Notes: generated from the letters alone by a model not told the origin. A stretch of 64,000 nucleotides of DNA from Chrysogorgia sp. JL179-B06 (GCA_035772405.1 JAYKKM010000442.1:57501-121500), one strand, 5' to 3'. Positions 40,697 to 52,170 are shown, numbered from the stretch's first letter. A program made the numbers and translations.

Positions 40697-40697
<1 letters not shown>

Positions 40698-40963
40698 CGT
40701 GACATCACAGTGAGGATCCGGCCTTTACATATCAAACAAATCTTACTCAGTGCAGGTACTGTATATTGCACCCAAAAATTAAACACTGAGTTATTTAATT
40801 ATTTTTTTGTTTTCCGTTTTATGTTTGTTCGAAAGTTTGTTCGAAAGCCAAACTGTATAATCGTCTCTTTGACGAAACGATAGAACTTTAATTTCAGCAG
40901 TAAACCAACCTTTAAATATTTCAATTTGTAATGTAATTGTTTCTTGATTTAGCGAATCGAAAA

Positions 40964-41704
40964 ATGAGCGTGAAGAAGGACGTTTTTACATTGGAAAAAA
41001 TCACAAAATAGCATTGCTTCGTGAAATTCTTGTAGTTGAGCCATACCAACATAAAATTGGCAGTAAAGAGCGTGGGACTTCCTGGGCCAGTGTTGCAGAA
41101 AATCTGAACAGATCTGACCAACAATTTCGAGTGTATACCAAGAGTGTTCGTGAAAAGTTCACTAAGCACTTGGTAGAATGGCCAAAAAATGAAAAAGATG
41201 AATCACGAGCTTCGAGAATTGAAGGAAAAGAAGAAGATGAATACGAATTAGCTATGGCGTACATTCACCGGATAATTGAATAAATTAGAGAAGGGTGGAC
41301 TAAGGATGCAGAAAAAGAAAAGCAGGAGAAGGAAAAAGCAATTGAAATAAGAAAGAAAGCAACAGAAAGAATAGGAGAAACTACAAAGAGATAGAACGGC
41401 CAATCAGACGAAGATGAGGTGAACACCATGCACCGCACCACATCGACGTCGCAAGAATGATGTTGCAGAGATTTTGAGAGAAAACATGACATTAAAGATA
41501 GAAGAAATGAGACAAGAGAAAGAAAGAGAGCAACAAGCTCAATCACACCTTGTTCAACAACAAAACACATTCTTCTCGCAACAACAAGCAGTTTTCATGG
41601 GATTTATGAAACAACAACGACTTGATTCACAAAAGGAACTGCAGCAAGCTGAGCAGGAAACCCAAACTGAGCTGCTTAAATTTGTTGCTGGAAAACACAA
41701 TTAA
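40964..41704 (+). pseudogene. Harbinger Myb/SANT-like accessory protein, decayed
   Basis: The plus frame from 41014 reads LLREILVVEPYQHKIGSKER, GTSWASVAENLN, VYTKSVREKFTKHL and DESRASRIEGKEEDEYEL. This is the Myb/trihelix-like DNA-binding protein that PIF/Harbinger elements carry beside the transposase. A likely start (ATG 40964) is one frame off, there is a stop at 41281, and the Glu/Gln-rich coiled tail (MRENMTLKIEEMRQEKE...) is in another frame, ending at 41704. It points toward the transposase gene, tail to tail. Confidence 0.72.
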
Positions 41705-41943
41705 ATGGACAGTATGTAAACATATTGTCATAAGTTTAGTTCTTGTTAAATATAAACTTCAAAACATTTTTGTCAACTTCTATATGTTAGCCATTTTTTT
41801 TCCAAACAAATGGTAATAGTATTAACATCTACATTCATTGTATGCTTAGTTTATATAATGTATGTAATGTTATCCCATTTACATTTGTTAATAAAGTTAC
41901 GTTATCAAATTGTAGCTTTACTTAAGTTGGCAATCACATGTAG

Positions 41944-42345
41944 TTATAAAAAATATGTTTCTAATTGTGGAGGTTGGATGTTAAAGTAAGTGTTAGTAGA
42001 GCAGCCATAAAGGCAAGTAAGCGGGTTTCTTAAAAGAGCCGCAACCAAGTAGTGTTTCCCAATGGCACTGAGTCCAATTTTGAGGTTCCTCCTAAAATAC
42101 GAATACTTCCAATAACAAACAATGTCACCAAATACCAATTCTACAGAAACTCTTGAAGCACTCGTTGACACATTGAATTCCCTTTCCTGGATTGTTAATA
42201 GGTGGGCTCTTAGCGGATAAGCTCGATCACCAATACAAGCATAAAGGGGTACCATCAGGAGCAAATGAGTGTTGTTGATCTGATCAAGAACGTATCAAGA
42301 AGTCCAGACATTGTGAGCATTCTTGCATCGTGTCTTTTCCCTTCT
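41944..42345 (-). pseudogene. Harbinger transposase, 3' exon
   Basis: After an acceptor ending TTTCAG near 42346 the minus strand continues GKRHDARMLTMSGLL. After frame changes come CIGDRAYPLRAHL (DDE catalytic Asp block), VSVELVFGDIVCYWKY (catalytic Glu block) and NLKIGLSAIGKHYLVAALLR. This is the C-terminal part of DDE_Tnp_4 (PIF/Harbinger/ISL2EU-like) transposases. It joins to the 5' exon at 44162 across an intron of about 1.8 kb. Frameshifts near 42260 make it inactive. Confidence 0.78.
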
Positions 42346-42429
42346 GAAATATGAAGACAAAATGTCTTGAATTTTGAAGAAACCAGGCCCCTTTGCAATA
42401 TTTGTGCAACTCTTGCATCTTCTTCCCCG

Positions 42430-43192
42430 GTATCTCGCTCTCGAGCCACGCCCCTGTCGATCATCTCTCGGGACGCGGACGATAGAAAGATCTTTTAAGG
42501 TTTCGACGTAACTTCGTAGACTACTATGCGGGGAAATTGCGCGAATAACAGCGTTGACAATCTCGCTTTCTTTGTGGTGAAGGTCAGCTTTTCCGTCTGG
42601 CCTGGTTCACCAATCTGACCGGATAGTTTGAATGCACGTCTTAAGAGTAACGTACCAGAGATTTTTATTTCGTTGTGGTCATCGGTGATCATTGTACTAC
42701 CGTTATTCGAAGAAATAGTACTTTCAGAATCGTTCGACTTAGTTTGACTTTTGACCGCCGCGGTCAACTTGGACAACATGCTCTGCATTTATTCACTGTG
42801 TTTTTGTTTGAGTTCCGCGATTTGCTGTTTAACTTCGCTCATTTCTGATGCGTTATTTTCTGGCGCTTGAACTTTCATTTAACTAATGATGTTTTCAAAC
42901 CACGAAATGTTCTCCGACAGTTCTCCTTCTTCATCAACCCTTTGATAGATAATTTTTTGAATCTTTTTTGTAATCCGAAACTTACTTAATTGTGAATATC
43001 TTCATATATACCGATTGTTTTCGCAAGTTCAACCAGTGTCACTTTATCTTGAGTGTAAACAAGCGCCTCCAAATCGGCGAATTGTAGCTGCTCTAGGTTA
43101 TCCATTATATCAGTATTTTCACTTCTTAATTTAACTTGGTCGCTTGACTGTTTATAGTCAAAGTTCAAACGATATATTACTAGTAATGTCAA
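42430..43192 (-). pseudogene. LTR-retroelement gag fragment inside the Harbinger intron
   Basis: The minus frame 43192-42986 contains LEQLQFADLEALVYTQDKVT and VELAKTIGIYEDIHN. Then 42788-42495 has FKLSGQIGEPGQTEKLTF, and a shifted stretch near 42560-42500 reads VNAVIRAISPHSSLRSYVET. These blocks look like the N-terminal and capsid parts of a gag protein of invertebrate LTR elements. A stop at 42790 and a small deletion break it. No pol follows. Confidence 0.55.
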
Positions 43193-43244
43193 TGATCACA
43201 GTTCACACGCGATATAGGCAAACAAACAGAACGATTCGAACCAT

Positions 43245-43640
43245 TTAGTTAGTTAGTTAGTTAACACTTTATTTAATGAGGATATACAGATAAAGTCTTA
43301 AAAACTTTTTTCCAATCTGGTCCTCAAGAAGCTATATATATACACAATTTTAAGTCGTAGCTAATAGAGTCTTGAAGTCTTTAGTTCAGTAATATTAGCT
43401 AATTTCGTCTTAAAATTTCTCCGACAAAAGTTAGAGAAACTTGTGGGTGAATCGAGATTTCGAGCGATGTCGGGAAGATTGTTCCATAAAAATGACTCCA
43501 AAAATGTAAACCTGCGCTTTCCTGCGTTGATTCTTGCTCTAGGTAAATGTAGGCTATTAGTGGAAGCCTACTATATACTCGATCAACACTGAATTCTCGA
43601 AACGTTACCAATCGCTGAGTAATATTAAAATGATCTCACC
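43245..43640 (-). mobile_element. CR1-type 3' end fragment with AACT tail
   Basis: The minus strand reads RINAGKRRFTFLESFLWNNL and PDIARNLDSPTSFSNFCRRN, typical of the last ORF2 block in CR1/Rex-like elements. It then gives AATAAAG and an (AACT)n tail at 43245-43263. It is inserted between the primer site and gag of the LTR fragment. Confidence 0.72.
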
Positions 43641-43752
43641 TTTCGAAGCGCTGTCCGTGTCTTAAATACTTAATTCAGTGCGTCACCAGTATCTTTGTTT
43701 TCGATTTCTTGTTGATATATTCTCCTTTAAACCATACCAGAACAGACAGCTG

Positions 43753-43966
43753 ATCCTGCCGGGGTCGCCAAAATGTTACCTGTGCAGTGAACAGGTTGTA
43801 ACTTCCAAACCGAATAAATCCACACAATTCCACTCTAAAGGTTTCTAATTTATTTAAGCGCTCAACGGTTTTAAGTCGCCTTCTCTCTTCACATAGCTGA
43901 CTTCTACAACAACTTAAGTTAAAGATTAACTTATTTAATTACGTCATCGTCTAGCTATTTCTTACA
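43753..43966 (-). repeat. LTR (193 bp) plus primer-binding site
   Basis: On the minus strand the LTR runs from TGTAAGAAATAG at 43966 to CAGGTAACA at 43774 and contains AATAAA. It is followed after TTT by TGGCGACCCCGGCAGGA, the form of a tRNA-primed binding site (3' CCA complement) at 43770-43754. With the downstream gag this defines the 5' end of an LTR retroelement whose 3' part is lost. Confidence 0.72.
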
Positions 43967-44156
43967 TTATAAAATGGAATTTCCAATGGTTATAAAAAAA
44001 CCAGGTGGTGTTTTTCAAAAAAATATTTCAAAAGCCATGGGGCACAAAATAGGGAGGATTGCAATTGGCAATCCGTAGTCCAACAATTATGCCATGACAC
44101 AAATCATTAGGTTTTTGTCAGGAAAATGATACCACACATACACCTTACCTACTGGA

Positions 44157-44748
44157 CCATAGAGGTTTGCAATAAGACCATTGGCAGCTACTATTTTAAT
44201 GCATGGACCATCTTGTGACCATTGTACACTGTTTTTTTGTTCATCTGTGGGCGACAAATGGGACGGACAGTACCATCAATAAACCACCAGCAGTTATCTA
44301 TAGCTGCACCCTTGTCGTGAATAGCATCAGCGTACCTTTTAAGCATACAGGGTTGCAACCATGGTTGCTCAAAAGATATTAAAAGATCACCATATTTGTT
44401 GTAGCTCTGAAATTGATCTTCCAAACCAGCCACCATAATAATCACTATATGTATAGCGATAGGAGAATCTGCGTAATAGAACACACAAGCCTTCAACTGA
44501 CGAAACTACAGTTCGGTTTGGGCAGACGATTTTATCAGTTAGTTGCAAAGCATTAGTTAATCGGTTGATGTCGTCTTTATAAAAATGGAAAAAATAAGAC
44601 ATTCATCATCGGAAAGTTTATCCAAATCAAATTTCGGTACGGTCTGATGTGGTATGTAAAGATTCACCTTTCTTTTTACATCATACAGCAAAGCGAACTC
44701 CTCTTCGTCGATAATATTTTCACAATATAAATACGTCAATTCCTCCAT
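44157..44748 (-). pseudogene. Harbinger transposase, 5' exon
   Basis: It starts at MEELTYLYCENIIDEEEFAL (44748). Shifted frames give FYKDDINRLTNALQLTDKIV, TVVSSVEGLCVLLRRFSYRY and finally NCWWFIDGTVRPICRPQMNK (the first catalytic Asp, block FIDGTVRPI) and VYNGHKMVHALK. The exon ends in GGTCCAGTAG|GTAAGG near 44157. At least two frameshifts (about 44590 and 44490) show decay. The Kolobok element lies 38 bp upstream of this ATG, so it may have separated the gene from its terminus. Confidence 0.82.
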
Positions 44749-44786
44749 CGTTTTCGTTATGGTTTTCGTTTTTTATTTTGCCTTAA

Positions 44787-44998
44787 AGGGGAACTCCAGT
44801 CCAAACACAAGTTAGGTTTAAATAAAAGATCTTACCTTTATTAGATTATTCCTGAAATATCTCGGTCCAAATAGTTATAGTAAAGGAGAAATTGCTCGCC
44901 AAAGTTCGTGATTTTTTCAAATTTGGACGCCATGTTGTTCTTTTCCGTGCAGACGCGGATTTGTCAGCGCCCTCACTTTGTGACGTCAGTGCGTGCTT
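44787..44998 (+). promoter_or_regulatory. left terminal inverted repeat with inward promoter signals
   Basis: It contains GACGCCATGTTG (YY1-like) near 44927 and a full CRE, TGACGTCA, at 44981-44988, 48 bp before the ATG at 45037. The same signals lie in the right repeat, so each terminus probably starts one gene. It is also the expected transposase-binding region. Confidence 0.65.
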
Positions 44999-45036
44999 CT
45001 GAGGTTCTTGCCAAAGTGTTTTATATAGCGTTCATC

Positions 45037-45773
45037 ATGAACGTCAATGTTTTGAATTCGTCGAGTGATGATCTATCGGATTCTAGCACTTCTAGTTCTT
45101 CAGGTGAGAGTTTAGACGAATTGCATAGCGATATTTTACAAGCGGACGTAATCCTGGGCTATCAGTTTGAACCGAGACGAGATTCTAGCAGTGGTGAATC
45201 TGCTGACATTGAAGGCCAAGAAAATATGTCGATCGACGAAGAACAGCCGATTGTTCGTTTGGGTAATCTAGACTGGTAAGTTTATAGTTTATATTGGCGC
45301 ATTTAATTTTCTTGTTCTTAAATTGTATCATTCCTAGCTAAATAATTTGTAGGTGTTTATGCGAACATTGTCAGACAATGGATAGGGAGGAAGAATGCCT
45401 TTGTTGCCATGAAATTCAACATGTCACCAATAAAAACGAAGAGGTTTTTGAACAGGTAAAACCAACCATGCCATATAGTTGTATAACAGATAACCCAGGT
45501 TTTCATACAGTCTGTTTAGATCAATGGGTTTTACAGGCTGCTTGGTTTCAGTATAGACAGCAGTACGGAAATAAGGCATACGAAGGTCCTCAACACAAAA
45601 TCTATAGGCATACTGCATACCGCCAGATGGTGCGATGGTGTTGGGGAATTGTAGGAAAAGAGATACGAGTTGTTCTTCCATCTTGTGCTGTAAGCTGCAT
45701 CCGAGCACACTTTCCACCACCAGGCAATGAAGACGACTTTGAGTTTTTTGGATTTCGCTTTGCTGATGAATGA
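45037..45773 (+). CDS. P2X7-ballast-like cysteine-rich protein carried by the transposon
   Basis: Two exons: 45037-45275 and 45353-45773, joined across a 77-bp intron (GTAAGT..TTGTAG) that splits a Trp codon. The 219-residue product starts with a Ser/Asp/Glu-rich region (about residues 1-78). It continues with WCLCEHC, ECLCCHEI, CITDNPGFHTVCLDQWVL, YRHTAYRQMVRWCWG and VLPSCAVSCIRAHFPPPGNE. The Cys pattern, the R-x-x-AYR block and LPSC..IR..FP match the zinc-binding ballast domain at the C-terminus of P2X7 receptors. Stand-alone relatives are known in invertebrate genomes. There is no membrane segment, so it is not a channel. The frame is intact. Confidence 0.8.
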
Positions 45774-45880
45774 CTTATTGTTGCAGTATTCAGAATGTCA
45801 GGTATTTGATAATTAGCATTTTAAACAATTAAACTCCCAGTCCAAGATCACCAAAACAGCTAGCCTGTTGTCACTACAGT

Positions 45881-48663
45881 TTATTTGCTCATTCTGGTTT
45901 TATGTTTATCAATAACATCCTGTTTTGGTGGTCTAGGAGTTGGTGCTATACATTTAGCTTGAGCAGTTGGCTTGTATGCAAATTTCTTGCCTTTCTTGCA
46001 TAAAATAACATCATTCATCATCCCTTCAACATAGGTGTTAGACTTTGGGGTTTTAATCTCCTTGGCTACCCAATTCTTTCTTTGTTTGGCACAAACAACC
46101 CTGTACCTTTTCTCACCTTCGTTAACTCCCTGTTTTACTTTTGCCTGGCTTCTGTTTGCATTAGCATTGTGATCCAAGATGGCTAGCTGAGTTCGAGCTA
46201 CCATTCCATTATAACAAAAGTGCTCTCGTTTCGGAACATATTTTGTCATAAGAGAATGGTAAGACTCAAGCTCACCAGTGTGATGGAACTCAGTGAGTTT
46301 AGCTATATCCTTCAGCAGCTTCTTATTTGTAACTGTTTCCTCCAAAGCCACATGAGCAGGAGAACCAGCTTCAAGCCATTTAGTGTTCTTTTGATCTCTT
46401 CTACTGATTGCCAGATGTCCACATTTTTTAACCAGCTTGTAGTCAGAAGAGGCCCTCCAGCAGTGCTTGCCAGTGATGTGGTTTAACAATGACAACCATT
46501 TCTCCCTCAGTATATCAGCATTCTTGTTGCATGTTGCTGCAGACCACCACAAATGATTTGAAATGCTCTGAATCCAAGGCATCAACTCTTCGCAACATTT
46601 CTTTTTTCGCCTTCTTTGTAAGCTTCTTGGTCACCCATTTACTTAAATGCCACACATCATACTGGTGTTTAATATTGGAATAGTTTGTCCTCATTTTTGC
46701 AGTGATCGTTGTATGGCGATCTGTTGTAAGGCAACGGATTGGAATTTTCTTTTTGATAATTGAATTCAGTGATCTTCTACAGCCTTCGTACTCCATTGCA
46801 TTTGATGATGTTACCTCTGTCACTTGCACTACACTGAATTCAATTATCAAGTGTGATTTTTCATCCATGAGTGTGTAAGTGCCATATTTTGCGGAATGCC
46901 CAGGACTATCGCACCGCCCATCACCACATACATCCACACTGCTGCTTTGCTTCATCTTTTTGACTATTGTAATCTGACTTTTCCTCCAACTTTGTTGCAC
47001 TACTGGGAATAACATCGTTTTCTGGATGATATAATAATGCGATGAGCTAACAAATTGAAGGTTAAGGTGCTTAGCAAAGTCTGCAGTGTGTTTATATGTA
47101 TTGCCACTGAATAGAATAGCTGCTGGAATAAGAAGGTTTCCTGCTGCAGTTCCATCAATTGATGGCTGTGATTGCCAGGATACAGTATGCCCATTGATAC
47201 AACTTGTAGTAATAGTTACCATACTTCCCTGATTCTTTTGGGTTGTTGTATCAATGGAACTACCACACTGTTGACAAAGTTTAAATAATTTATTCAACTG
47301 GCTTTCAAATACTATAAATTTTTTTTCCCCAGATACAGTGGCACTTGGATGTTCATCTTTTTCAGAGTCCTCGTCAGAAGATGAAGGACAATATGAACTT
47401 TCACTCAAACAAGCATCATCTTCAATTGAAGGTTCCATATCTGAATCATCCGCCTTGGTACAACATGGTACTTGGGTATCAGTTTGCTCGATCAGTTGAC
47501 TCCACAATTACCTCATTTTGGACATCACCACGATCAAGCAATGGCATTTGTTCTTTAAAGTCTGGCATGCATGGTATTGGGCATGGTTCCACCGTTTCAA
47601 TATTTTCATCCTTCGCGTGTTCAGTATTTGGGCCCCGGGAATAACTGTGATCTTCTAGGTGATGTAATTTGTTGATGTCATCAGGGTGCATGCTAGGATT
47701 CTTTTGTACATGGAAATGTTCAGTTTGAGTTCCAATAGTCCTAAACATCTTAATGTCATCAAACTGTGTCTGAACTTCCTTGTTTGCTGTAAATTCTAGT
47801 ACTAGGTCTAAAGCACAATTAGTTTGCTCCACATCAGAATTGGAAGCATCCATTTTCTCTTCTGCAGAGGATGGTCCAGGTGAAATATCAACAAATTCTT
47901 CTTTTTCTAATATTTTTGGAGCCTTGACAATGTTTACAAAAAATAAAAAAGGGACTGGCTAGAATTTAGCAGAGTTGCAGAGGTACAATATTAGTTTAAT
48001 ACCCTTTCTTGCATAAAGCATGTGAAAAATCATGTTCCCTTTAAAATATATACCCATCTACCCTTTTCACCCCAACTCCCTCTGGCTCTGCTAAATTTTA
48101 ACCTGACCATAAATAGGATGTTGTAAAAGTAAAAGGTTAAAATAAAACAGGCATGTTTATTTGGCACTTGTAAATATATAGCACAGTAATTGTCATTTTG
48201 CCAATGTTGCAAAAATCCTTAAAATTTATGAATTATGTACTACACGATGGATTTGTACATTCAAAACCATATAGTATTCTATGTACATAAAATATATATG
48301 AACACCATAAAATAATCTCCAAACCTTTTTTGCTCGATTCTGTATTTGCTTCATACTTGAGGGTCTTGTTTTGTTTCCATTTATAAGCTTTGTAGGAAAA
48401 CTAAATATAGTCGGTGTTGCCAATGGCTTTAGCATCTTTCGCTTTTTGAAACCAGGAATGATTTCAATAACCGGTTCAAAACAATCCGGTGTAAAATGCG
48501 CACTGCAGACGTACGTGTTGCCACGTTCTCGAGGATTCTCTCGACGTAAATTCCGTAGCCATACACTTTTCATCGGCCCATTTGGCAACCTGTGGTAAGT
48601 TATATCCGTTCCTTTTGTCTTTCGACTACCATTTGTACACAAAGGCACCGTACAATGCGGCAT
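45881..48663 (-). pseudogene. THAP-domain Kolobok-like transposase, two frameshifts
   Basis: The first exon (ATG 48663) is a THAP zinc finger: MPHCTVPLC, YHRLP, WLRNLRRENP, YVCSAHFTPDCF and LATPTIF (the AVPTIF box). It is spliced near 48325 to about 47940 (APKILEKEEF). The large part follows: CQQCGSS, DGRCDSPGHSAKYGTYTLMD, VTEVTSSNAME, CLTTDRH, HQYDVWHLSKWV, NHLWWSAATC, HTGELESYHSLMTKYVPKR and NGMVARTQLAILDHN. Asp in GDGRCDSPG, Asp in TDRH and Glu in TGELE are candidate catalytic residues. Frames shift near 47505 and in an A-run near 46605, and are otherwise open to 45881. With so little decay, sequencing error is possible at the A-run. Confidence 0.85.
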
Positions 48664-48738
48664 TTTGCTTTTAATTTTGTCATGAAATTATAATACAGTA
48701 TGTATTTGCATTTCCCGCGATAAATGAGTTTACACAAC

Positions 48739-48951
48739 AAGCACGCACTGACGTCACAAAGTGAGGGCGCTGACAAATCCGCGTCCTGCACGGAAAAGAA
48801 CAACATGGCGTCCAAATTTGAAAAAATCACGAACTTTGGCGAGCAATTTCTCCTTTACTATAACTATTTGGACCGAGATATTTCAGGAATAATCTAATAA
48901 AGGTAAGATCTTTTATTTAAACCTAACTTGTGTTGGGACTGGAGTTCCCCT
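48739..48951 (-). promoter_or_regulatory. right terminal inverted repeat with inward promoter signals
   Basis: Mirror copy of the left repeat with one substitution and one extra G. It has the CRE (48749-48756) and GCCATGTTG block upstream of the THAP ATG. Reading outward it has TTTCAG, 16 nt, then GTAAGAT, a possible splice-signal pair. Confidence 0.65.
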
Positions 48952-48961
48952 TTAAAATAGC

Positions 48962-49606
48962 CTTAAAATGTTCCATGGCATGCTATTGAAAATGAAGAGA
49001 ATATTGATGATGCTGTCTTTACATGGAACAAATTGATCTTAGATGTAGTTGACAGTGATGCATCTATCAAGAGACGCCGTATTACTGGTATAGTAATCAA
49101 CCGTGCATGGATGAACCCAAAATTATGTCAACTTATGCGTAAGAGAAATTTCCATCATCAGAAAGCAAGGAAGCTTGACATGTCATCTCACTGGAAATTG
49201 TATCGAAAGTACCGGAATTGAGTGAACCTGAAATTAAAGCCAATAAATCAGAATATTGCATCAATCTCATTCAGGAAACTAAAGGTGACCCAACTAAAAT
49301 ATGGAATGCTGTAAATGAAATTTCCTCACGAAATACATAATAATCAGCTCCGAATTGTATAATTACAAATAATGTTCAGTTCACTAACAATTCCAGCATT
49401 TCCAAATAATTGAACAATGTTTTGCATCATTCTTAGCTGATAAATTACCTTATATGTGTTTCAAATCTCATTTCTACTGGACCGTCAAACACCACCATGA
49501 ACGATTGGTCGACGCTTTTCCAGATATAATGTATTGATGAAGCCTTTGTCGTTAGACAACTGAAATTAGTCAAGACCAACAAATCTATTGGATTAGATAA
49601 AATAAA
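48962..49606 (+). pseudogene. CR1/L2-like linker fragment
   Basis: VPWHAIENEENIDDAVFTWN, SDASIKRRRITGI, WMNPKLCQLMRKRNFHHQKA and HWKLYRKYRN correspond block by block to the linker of the element at 1880-2140 (NVPWHFAF..WNKLFNDV..KYKKLRN). It ends with LVKTNKSIGLDKIN, the start of the RT. It is cut by the RTE element at 49606. Confidence 0.75.
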
Positions 49607-52170
49607 TGATGGATGACGTGTCGTTTTCGACTATGTCGATTGGTTTCATTTATCGACGGACGCGACCGTGGGCAACGAGACCAGCTTTGTTTGCACAAAG
49701 TCGATCACCGATACCACAACGGAAACCAGTCTCCGCTGCCTTGGATGGATCCTTCCGCCGCAATAGCCTTTGCACAATCTCGTACTCTCTAACTTTCTCA
49801 AACCCTTGCACCCCGGTGTATATTCTTCCCATCCACTGCGAACTATTCTTGGCAAGTTCTTCCCATGATGACTACGGGATATCACACTTTCTCAATGTAT
49901 CGGCCAGAACGTCCTTGAAACATTTCCTTGGTTTACCAAGCTTTCTGGACTCATTTCTTAATTCACCATAAAAGATTGACTTCGGTAAGCGTGAGTCACT
50001 CATTCTAACTAAATGACCAGACCAATGCAGATGACGCTTTAGGATGATGCTTTCGGCGATGCTACAGCACTTTGTTTTGCCTGAATCTCGATACTCCGAA
50101 CTTTTTCTTCCAAATTTTTTTTCACAATGTTTCTCAAGCATCTTTGTTGAAAGGCTTCAAGTTTAGACTGCTATTTTGGTAGCAAGCTTAATGTCATGGC
50201 TGTTCGAAACCCGGTCCCTGAGCCTGCCAAAAGAGGAGATGGCTTTATAAATTCTGCTGGCAATTTCATGATCAATCTGTCTATCACCAGATAAGACACC
50301 TCCGATATAAGGGAAGTTTTGGTAATCTTCAACTCTTCTCCATTGACACATGATACATGATTTCCGTTTATTTGTGCTAATTTTAACACCGAAATTGAAA
50401 GATGCGACTGCAAAAGCTTTCACGAGCGATTGTAAGCCCTCCTCGTTATGGGAAAATAATCCGCAGTCATTGGCAAACAGGAGATCGCTAACAAGCAGAT
50501 CACTGGTTTTGGTTTAGCCCGAAGTCGACGAAGATTGAAAATGCCGCCATATCTAAATGTTATGTGGACACCGTTGTCATTTGCTTTCAAGGCTTCCTTG
50601 AGCATGGTGGCAAAGGACAGAACAAATAAGATAGGCGCCACAACACATCCTTGCTACACCCCATTGCTGATGATGAACGCCTCGGATAACTTACCATCAG
50701 CACATACTATAGCTTGCATTCCATCATGTAGCTGTTGAAGGACTCTTTCAAATTTGTGTGGGCAGCCAATTTGGGGGAAGAATTTCCCATGAGCATCACG
50801 TGAGACTGTGTCGAAAGCTTTAGTTAGATCGACAAAAACCGCATACAACCCAATATTCGGCTCGATGGACTTCTCCTGAAGCTGGCGAGCTAATAACACT
50901 ATATCTGTGGTACCACGGTTACATCGAAAGCCACACTGCGATTCCGAAACATTTTCATGTAATATTGAGTTTACGAGACGTATCTGAAGAATTTTAGTTT
51001 GTATTTTGGAGCATAAACTTAGGGGGGGGGGGGGGGGGGCAATTCCTCTATGATTTCCGCATTCCAAACGGCTACCCTTCCGTTTGAAGATAGTAACAAT
51101 GAGTGCATCATTTTCTTCGTTTTACAAAATAATACAGTAGAGGCTGTGCAGACATGTGATTAGAACTTCGCCACCATGTTTGAAAATCTCAGCTGGAATC
51201 CCATCCTCACCAGGAGACTTGTCGTTTGATAATAAATTAATAGCCTTGCGAATTTCTTATAATAGCCAAGCTCATCATTTATCCTTTCGGCAAACTGGTG
51301 TCGGGTTTCTGCTGACCACAGAGTCGAAACATTTAGCTTTCTTTCTTACTGCCTTGAAACTGGACTTTTGGATCTTTGGGTGAATGACCATCTTTGATTT
51401 CATTCGAACTATTATGTGATCAGTCTGACACTCAGCGCCACACATTACTTTTGTGATATCTTTGCGATCACGACTTCGTACGATAGCATAGTCGATCATG
51501 TGCCAATGTCTGGCCGAGGGTTCATCCAGGTTGTTTTAATTGTGTGCTGGAGGTAACTAGTGTTGGCAATAACTAGACCATATTCTTTACATTTTGTAAA
51601 GTAGTAATATACCACTAGTATTTAACATGCCAATTCCGTTCCGGCCTAGTGTTTTAGGCAATGCTACGTGTTCTATTCTGACTCGAGCGTTGAAATCACC
51701 AAGGACGATGATTTTGTTATTTGAGTTTTGACGTAGCAGTTCATCAAGTTCACTATAAAAAAGCTTCCTTCATGACATCATTATTTGTCATGGTGGGGGG
51801 CATACGCGCTAATGATTTTTGCACTTCTGTCTACGCTGATTGGAAATCTAATAGACATCAACCGCTCACTTATTGCCAGCGGTACACTTGGCAAGCTCTT
51901 CAGACTTGTAGATCTAATAGCAAAAGCAACCCCGTGCATCCGCATTTCTGTTGATGGCAAAGTGCTCCAGTAAATCGTATAATCGGATGTATTTTCACGT
52001 ATTTGTCCAGTGTCTGCAAGTCGGGTTTCACTAAATGCTGCACTATCGATACCGTATCTATGGAGTTCCATTCCGATAATAGTAGTTCTCCGTTCCAGAG
52101 TTCGCTCGCTTTGGAGAGTTGGAATATTCACAGCTGCAAAAGTCATAATTTTCTCTTTCTTTTTATTTCA
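49606..52170 (-). pseudogene. RTE-clan non-LTR retrotransposon, nearly full length
   Basis: Minus strand: the endonuclease from 52146 has VNIPTLQSERTLERRTTIIG, ELHRYGIDSAAFSETRLAD and IISAYAPHHD. RT: CGNHRGIA (51060), SQCGFRCNRGTTD, LYAVFVDLTKAFDTVSRDAH, then QGCVVAPILFVLSFATML. The catalytic aspartate block near 50480 reads LPMTADY, a weak match to the expected xxADD. C-terminus: RHLHWSGHLVRMSDSRLPKS and a FRCGIGDRLCANKAGLVAHG block resembling the terminal zinc finger of RTE elements. A run of 17 G at 51021-51037 falls in the RGI(A) region. Frame changes near 51750, 50650 and 50150 make it a relic. Confidence 0.88.

Larger units (their letters stand above)
44787..48951. mobile_element. Kolobok-type DNA transposon, 4165 bp, two convergent genes
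   Basis: Bounded by TTAA at 44783-44786 and 48952-48955, the target duplication of Kolobok and piggyBac. The terminal inverted repeats (44787-44998 and 48739-48951) are about 212 bp and differ at two places only, so insertion was recent. Ends are AGGGGAACTCCAGTCC and its complement. A P2X7-ballast-like gene runs inward from the left terminus and a THAP transposase gene inward from the right, with stops about 110 bp apart. THAP plus TTAA fits Kolobok rather than piggyBac. Confidence 0.9.

Noticed and set aside
45353..45773. A host P2X7 receptor gene
   Set aside because: No transmembrane or channel domain is present, and the gene lies wholly inside the transposon termini.
44783..48955. piggyBac assignment for the TTAA-flanked element
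   Set aside because: The protein has a THAP finger and Kolobok-like blocks, not a piggyBac transposase, and the ends are AGGGG rather than CCY.
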